Shown: positions 60,390-64,000 of the stretch, piece by piece
Position numbering within the stretch: position 1 is the first letter of the stretch
How the letters are laid out: every line of letters begins with the position of its first letter
Assembly (NCBI RefSeq): GCF_030068605.1
Contig: NZ_JASJOU010000014.1
Span: 184,140 to 248,139, forward strand
Source of the DNA: Xanthocytophaga agilis
GTDB taxonomy: Bacteria; Bacteroidota; Bacteroidia; Cytophagales; 172606-1
DNA: 64,000 bases
Direction: 5' to 3'
The notes under the pieces: generated by a model
Database searches by the model: none
What the model was told of the DNA's origin: nothing
The model's input: only the letters and a program-made list of their open reading frames with translations
Position numbers and translations under genes: made by a program

Positions 60390-63300
60390 TTATCTTTTCG
60401 TTGTATCCTTTGTAGAAGTCCCTTTGTTAAATAATGACTTCAGTTTATTTTTAGCTTCCTCTTCTGCTTTTTTCTTTGCAGCCGCCGCTTTTTCTTCCAG
60501 TTCCTTTTTCTGCTTGGCTATCTCTGCATTAATCTTATCCTGTTCAGCTTTCAGTTTCGCTTCAGCTTCAGCCTTGGCTTTTTGTTCCAGTTCTGCCTTT
60601 TTCTTCTCCAGTTCGGCTTGAGCTTGCGCTTTTGCTTTGTCTACTTCTGCATTGGCTTTATCTGTCAACGCACTTTTTAGTTGCCCTGTAGCACTGCTAC
60701 CCAAAATTTTAATCTGAGGTTTGTTGAATGTTCCACCTACACCCAGATCCAACTGAATCTTTTCAGGATTAGTAACAGGTGTCTTTAATTGAGAACTTAA
60801 GAATGATGTAACCTGAGCTCCTACCTTTCCTGTAGGAACATCCACTTTCACTTTATAATCCAGTGAACCATCTAATCCGTTACTTCCTGAAACATTGGCT
60901 GCATAGTCTTTCAATTTTACATCAAAAGGCTGATAGGAAACACGGCCATTTTCAATCTTTGCAGATAAAATTACATCCTTCAGTTCTGCAGGTGTGATAT
61001 TACTCAATTTAGTTACTGCTGCAAAACCTTGTGTTACCGGAGATTCTTTCAGTGTAGCTTGTACCAGTTTCAGGATACCTCCACCTGTTACGGTTGCCAT
61101 ATCAGGCATCATATCCTGTTTCAGTAAACCTTTGATTGAGAACTCCGGTACATTTACAGATCCACCTATGTATTGTGCCATCGGCATCATCGTTTTTACT
61201 GTATTGAATGTCTGATATGCTTCGGCTATAGCTAAGTTGTTGATCTTTAAGTTGAAATCGTAAGCAGGTTTCTTAATATCCCGTGAGTCATACCCACCAG
61301 TAGCGATAAAGCTGCCTCCCAATGTATTAAATGCCAGATTTTCCATCCGAACTGTTCCATCTTTCACAATGATAGTTCCTACCATATCTTTCAGGTTCAT
61401 GTTGTCATATAATACTTCTTTAAGAGATGACACCAGTCGGAAATCAATGTTTTTAGGAATTTCAACTACAGTCAATGGTGTATCTTCTGTAGCAGGTTTG
61501 TTAGGATCATCTACCATCCACTCATTCACATCAAATTTAGTAGATGAAAAAGACATGTTTCCTTTTATAACCGCATTCTCATGCAATACATAGTTGATAT
61601 AGTTGGAGATAGAACCTGTAGCAGCTACATCACTTTTACCCAGGAACCCATTAAATGTTGTAAGATTAATTTCCTGAGGAGTAAAGCTCATTTCTGCTTT
61701 GGTGATTTTAACAGTCGGCATATCCTTTGTCGAGTAGGTAAAGTTTGTCAACTGAGCAGAACCACTGGTAGGCAGTTTATCATAACGTTGTGCATCTACA
61801 TCCGACATCTTTCCTTTGGTTTCAATGTCTGCATATACTCTACCTGTAAGAGTCATTCCTTCTATAGGATAAATTTTTGTCATTTTGGTCAGATCAGCTC
61901 CACCTTTAACCTTGATATCCCATGTATAATCATCCAGATTTTCTACATATGCCTTTGCTTCCAATGGTTCGCCCTCCAGAATCATCCGGAAGTTACTTAC
62001 GTTAATCTTGGTGTCTCTCATCTGACCTGTACTATTATTAATAGTAGCATTGACATTCATTTGTTCAAGAGGAGCAGGAAACTGGCTGGTTTTTACATAC
62101 CCGTTGGTCAGGCTCATAGCAGCTGTAACAGCAGGCATACGTTTAGCTAATGTATCATATACCCCTTTAGCTTTTACATCTATTGCATACAACCCTTTCA
62201 GTGTCATGCCATCAATAGGAAACATCTGAATCAGTTCCGCCAGATTTAATTGAGCCTTGATCTGCGTATCAATATCATATTTAGACAACCCTTTCAGTTT
62301 AAAGCGTCCATCAACCGGATTTTTACCCAGATCCAGGTGGAATTTTTGAATGTCTACCAGAATATCCTCCAGGTTACCACTGGCATCATCTACTTTCATG
62401 TCTACATTAATATTATTGACAGTAGTAGGAAGTGCTGAATATTTCATACTACCATTGGATATTTTAGTGTTCAAGCCAAAGCCAGGCATCTGTACCCCAT
62501 TAAAGGTTCCTTTTACATATCCATCGAATGCTATATCTCCTTTTGCTTCCAGATCTTTAAAGCTTTCAGTATATACACCTGGCACCATGGAAAGCAGACT
62601 TTTAAATGTATTGTCTTTGCTTTTGAAGGTGATATCCATTGTGTAGTTAGTGTCTGGCATGGCAAACCATCCATCAAAACCTAACGCAAAATCATTGAGT
62701 TTAACATTATTCTCTTTGAATGTATATTTAGAGTTTTTCAGATCCATGCTTAATGTAATGTCAGCATCTACCTTTTTCTTTGACAAATATTCCACTCCAT
62801 CAAAATTTATTGTCAGAGAGTCAATAGAAGTCTGACTATTCATATCAAATACTTCCTTCTCAAAGTCTCCACTACCTGTATGGTTCAGATTTACCACTTT
62901 GGTATATACAGGAATACTGCGGTCATCATATATAATATGTCCATTGGTGACAGACCAGCTATCAATACCAACTGCCACATTAGATTGACTTGTATCTACT
63001 TCTTCTGTTTGAGTCGTATCCGCTATATAGATGTCCCAGTTGGCCTTACCATCTTTCAATACTTTGGCTAAAATGCGGGGAGATTCCAGGTCTACCGCCT
63101 TTACTTTGATCTTATCGCCACTGATGACAGACATAATATCAACAGTCACCTGAAATTTAGGAACTGCCAATAAAGTGTCACTACGAAATACATCCTTACC
63201 GACTACTCCAAAATCTTCCAGAGAGGCTGTAATATTGGGAAAATGCTTGAAAAGGCTCACGCTAAAGCCTTCTGCATCGAAATATACTTTGGCATTCACT

Positions 63301-63422
63301 TTCTTTGCAATCTCTTGCTCAAGCTTAGCCTTAATTTCATCTTTATAAATAATAGGTAGAATAAAGGCTGCTCCCAATAGCAGTACAATTACGCCTAAAA
63401 AAATAAGGACAACTTTTTTCAT
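60390..63422 (-). CDS. AsmA-family envelope protein
   Basis: A 1010-residue protein from ATG 63422 (MKKVVLIFLGVIVLLLGAAFILPIIY, N-terminal membrane anchor); an upstream frame adds 33 residues with a second hydrophobic stretch and is less likely. The long periplasmic part is repetitive beta-strand (AsmA/bridge-like lipid-transfer fold), with repeated IEGMTLTGRVYADIETKG-type units. AsmA-type proteins are thought to carry phospholipids between membranes. The last 90 residues are an Ala/Lys/Glu-rich coiled coil (AELEKKKAELEQKAKAEAEA region). Confidence 0.85.
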   Translation of the reverse strand: MKKVVLIFLGVIVLLLGAAFILPIIYKDEIKAKLEQEIAKKVNAKVYFDAEGFSVSLFKHFPNITASLEDFGVVGKDVFRSDTLLAVPKFQVTVDIMSVISGDKIKVKAVDLESPRILAKVLKDGKANWDIYIADTTQTEEVDTSQSNVAVGIDSWSVTNGHIIYDDRSIPVYTKVVNLNHTGSGDFEKEVFDMNSQTSIDSLTINFDGVEYLSKKKVDADITLSMDLKNSKYTFKENNVKLNDFALGFDGWFAMPDTNYTMDITFKSKDNTFKSLLSMVPGVYTESFKDLEAKGDIAFDGYVKGTFNGVQMPGFGLNTKISNGSMKYSALPTTVNNINVDMKVDDASGNLEDILVDIQKFHLDLGKNPVDGRFKLKGLSKYDIDTQIKAQLNLAELIQMFPIDGMTLKGLYAIDVKAKGVYDTLAKRMPAVTAAMSLTNGYVKTSQFPAPLEQMNVNATINNSTGQMRDTKINVSNFRMILEGEPLEAKAYVENLDDYTWDIKVKGGADLTKMTKIYPIEGMTLTGRVYADIETKGKMSDVDAQRYDKLPTSGSAQLTNFTYSTKDMPTVKITKAEMSFTPQEINLTTFNGFLGKSDVAATGSISNYINYVLHENAVIKGNMSFSSTKFDVNEWMVDDPNKPATEDTPLTVVEIPKNIDFRLVSSLKEVLYDNMNLKDMVGTIIVKDGTVRMENLAFNTLGGSFIATGGYDSRDIKKPAYDFNLKINNLAIAEAYQTFNTVKTMMPMAQYIGGSVNVPEFSIKGLLKQDMMPDMATVTGGGILKLVQATLKESPVTQGFAAVTKLSNITPAELKDVILSAKIENGRVSYQPFDVKLKDYAANVSGSNGLDGSLDYKVKVDVPTGKVGAQVTSFLSSQLKTPVTNPEKIQLDLGVGGTFNKPQIKILGSSATGQLKSALTDKANAEVDKAKAQAQAELEKKKAELEQKAKAEAEAKLKAEQDKINAEIAKQKKELEEKAAAAKKKAEEEAKNKLKSLFNKGTSTKDTTKR

Positions 63423-63599
63423 GATATAGATTATGGTATGATATGGTTCAGCGAATGTAATGGAAAATAGTATGGCGAAAAAAATCAAACTAATTGAAAA
63501 TCTGACATTTTCCTTACACACGATATTTTACATAATATAATGTAGCTTAGTGCCATAACGAAAGAAATAAAGAAAAGTAGATAAAAAAGTTGAAATTAT

Positions 63600-63630
63600 T
63601 TGGAGAAAAGGATTGGGGTATATACTTTTG
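63600..63630 (+). promoter_or_regulatory. tandem promoter P1 (rRNA-operon type)
   Basis: TTG at 63600-63602, 20 nt, TACTTTTG at 63623-63630: matches the Bacteroidota TTG / TAnnTTTG consensus. Confidence 0.65.
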
Positions 63631-63705
63631 TAACCCTGCTCGCAAACAAAGAGTCAAAGACGAGCAGAACAAGAAAAAAAGAAGAAAATAAATTTTAGTT
63701 TTTTC

Positions 63706-63736
63706 TTGCAGTAATCAAAAACAACTTCTACTTTTG
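63706..63736 (+). promoter_or_regulatory. tandem promoter P2 (rRNA-operon type)
   Basis: TTG at 63706-63708, 20 nt, TACTTTTG at 63729-63736, followed by CATCCCGATTC, the same downstream sequence as P3. Confidence 0.75.
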
Positions 63737-63861
63737 CATCCCGATTCGCTGACAAGGCGAAGAAAGAAATAAAAAACAGAAGAAGTAGAATAAAGTAAAG
63801 GATAGAGGCGATAAGGAAGTCAAGTAGTGAAAAGTAAAAAAAATAAATTTTCACAAAACAC

Positions 63862-63892
63862 TTGACAAAGAATAAAAAGAAACGTACCTTTG
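63862..63892 (+). promoter_or_regulatory. tandem promoter P3 (rRNA-operon type)
   Basis: TTGACA at 63862-63867, with TACCTTTG at 63885-63892 (20 nt between TTG and TA), then CATCCCGATTC. It points out of the window, where a 16S rRNA gene is expected. Confidence 0.8.
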
Positions 63893-64000
63893 CATCCCGA
63901 TTCTGAAAGAAGAAAAGACAAGAGTGGTAAAGTAAAAGTAAGAGTCCAAAATAAGAAAACCAAATTTTATACAGGTTTTTTTGAGAGTGAACAAGAAGTA

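Overview
The window looks like chromosomal DNA of a Bacteroidota bacterium, most likely order Cytophagales. The basis is AT-rich sequence, promoters of the TTG-(about 20 nt)-TAnnTTTG type, almost no Shine-Dalgarno sites, TonB-dependent receptors, and a crtI/crtB carotenoid pair beside an ECF sigma factor. The species cannot be named from the sequence alone.

Layout. 0.3-0.65 kb: a small acidic protein. 1.1-12.3 kb (+): an exopolysaccharide operon with Wza-like exporter, Wzc-like tyrosine kinase, flippase, Wzy-like polymerase and five glycosyltransferase-like proteins, closed by a 42-bp palindromic terminator. 12.4-13.3 kb: a PHP phosphatase. 13.6-17.8 kb (+): four two-component genes, including a REC-CRP fusion. 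17.8-19.2 kb (-): an acetyltransferase and a small unknown protein.

18.8-36.1 kb, all on the minus strand, is the unusual part: a large RNA-repair island. It encodes RtcB ligase, a T4 Rnl1-like ligase, a DRB0094-type ligase, Tpt1/KptA 2'-phosphotransferase, a Thg1-like 3'-5' polymerase, three different ADP-ribose-type hydrolases (macro domain, ADP-ribosylglycohydrolase, TIGR02452/PARG-like), an AAA ATPase, an ATP-grasp protein, a DUF1152 protein and a Ro60/TROVE protein. On both sides of the Ro60 gene is a dense array in which canonical or near-canonical tRNA genes alternate with a family of structured RNAs. Nine of these share an exactly spaced terminal stem: 5' strand GTGYCGTA-N8-N-TACTTC, 3' strand N8'-GNYWRTNRCC, with the N8 helix covarying. 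I read them as Y RNAs, the usual partners of Ro60. Several carry a circularly permuted tRNA (anticodon arm, T-arm, acceptor stem sealed by a short loop, D-arm). One carries a short 23S rRNA mimic and one carries only an anticodon hairpin. A promoter-terminator unit at 35.84-36.07 kb encodes a rod-like ncRNA (6S-like?), followed upstream by an ordinary tRNA-Gly.

36.4-39.7 kb (-): two YfiR/DUF4154 proteins and a TonB-dependent receptor. 40.2-49.3 kb (+): branched-chain amino-acid operon ilvD-(SnoaL-like)-ilvB-(methyltransferase)-ilvN-ilvC-(lipoprotein)-leuC, preceded by a readable Ile/Leu/Val-rich leader peptide and an attenuator. 49.6-52.2 kb (+): small secreted protein, methyltransferase, hisA, small membrane protein. 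52.2-55.5 kb (-): heavy-metal-associated protein, TonB receptor and Cys-rich protein, probably a metal-related unit. 55.7-58.7 kb (-): crtB, crtI and an ECF sigma factor. 58.8-60.3 kb is non-coding and contains large fold-back repeats. 60.4-63.4 kb (-): an AsmA-family protein. 63.6-63.9 kb carries three evenly built strong promoters pointing right, probably of an rRNA operon that starts beyond the window.
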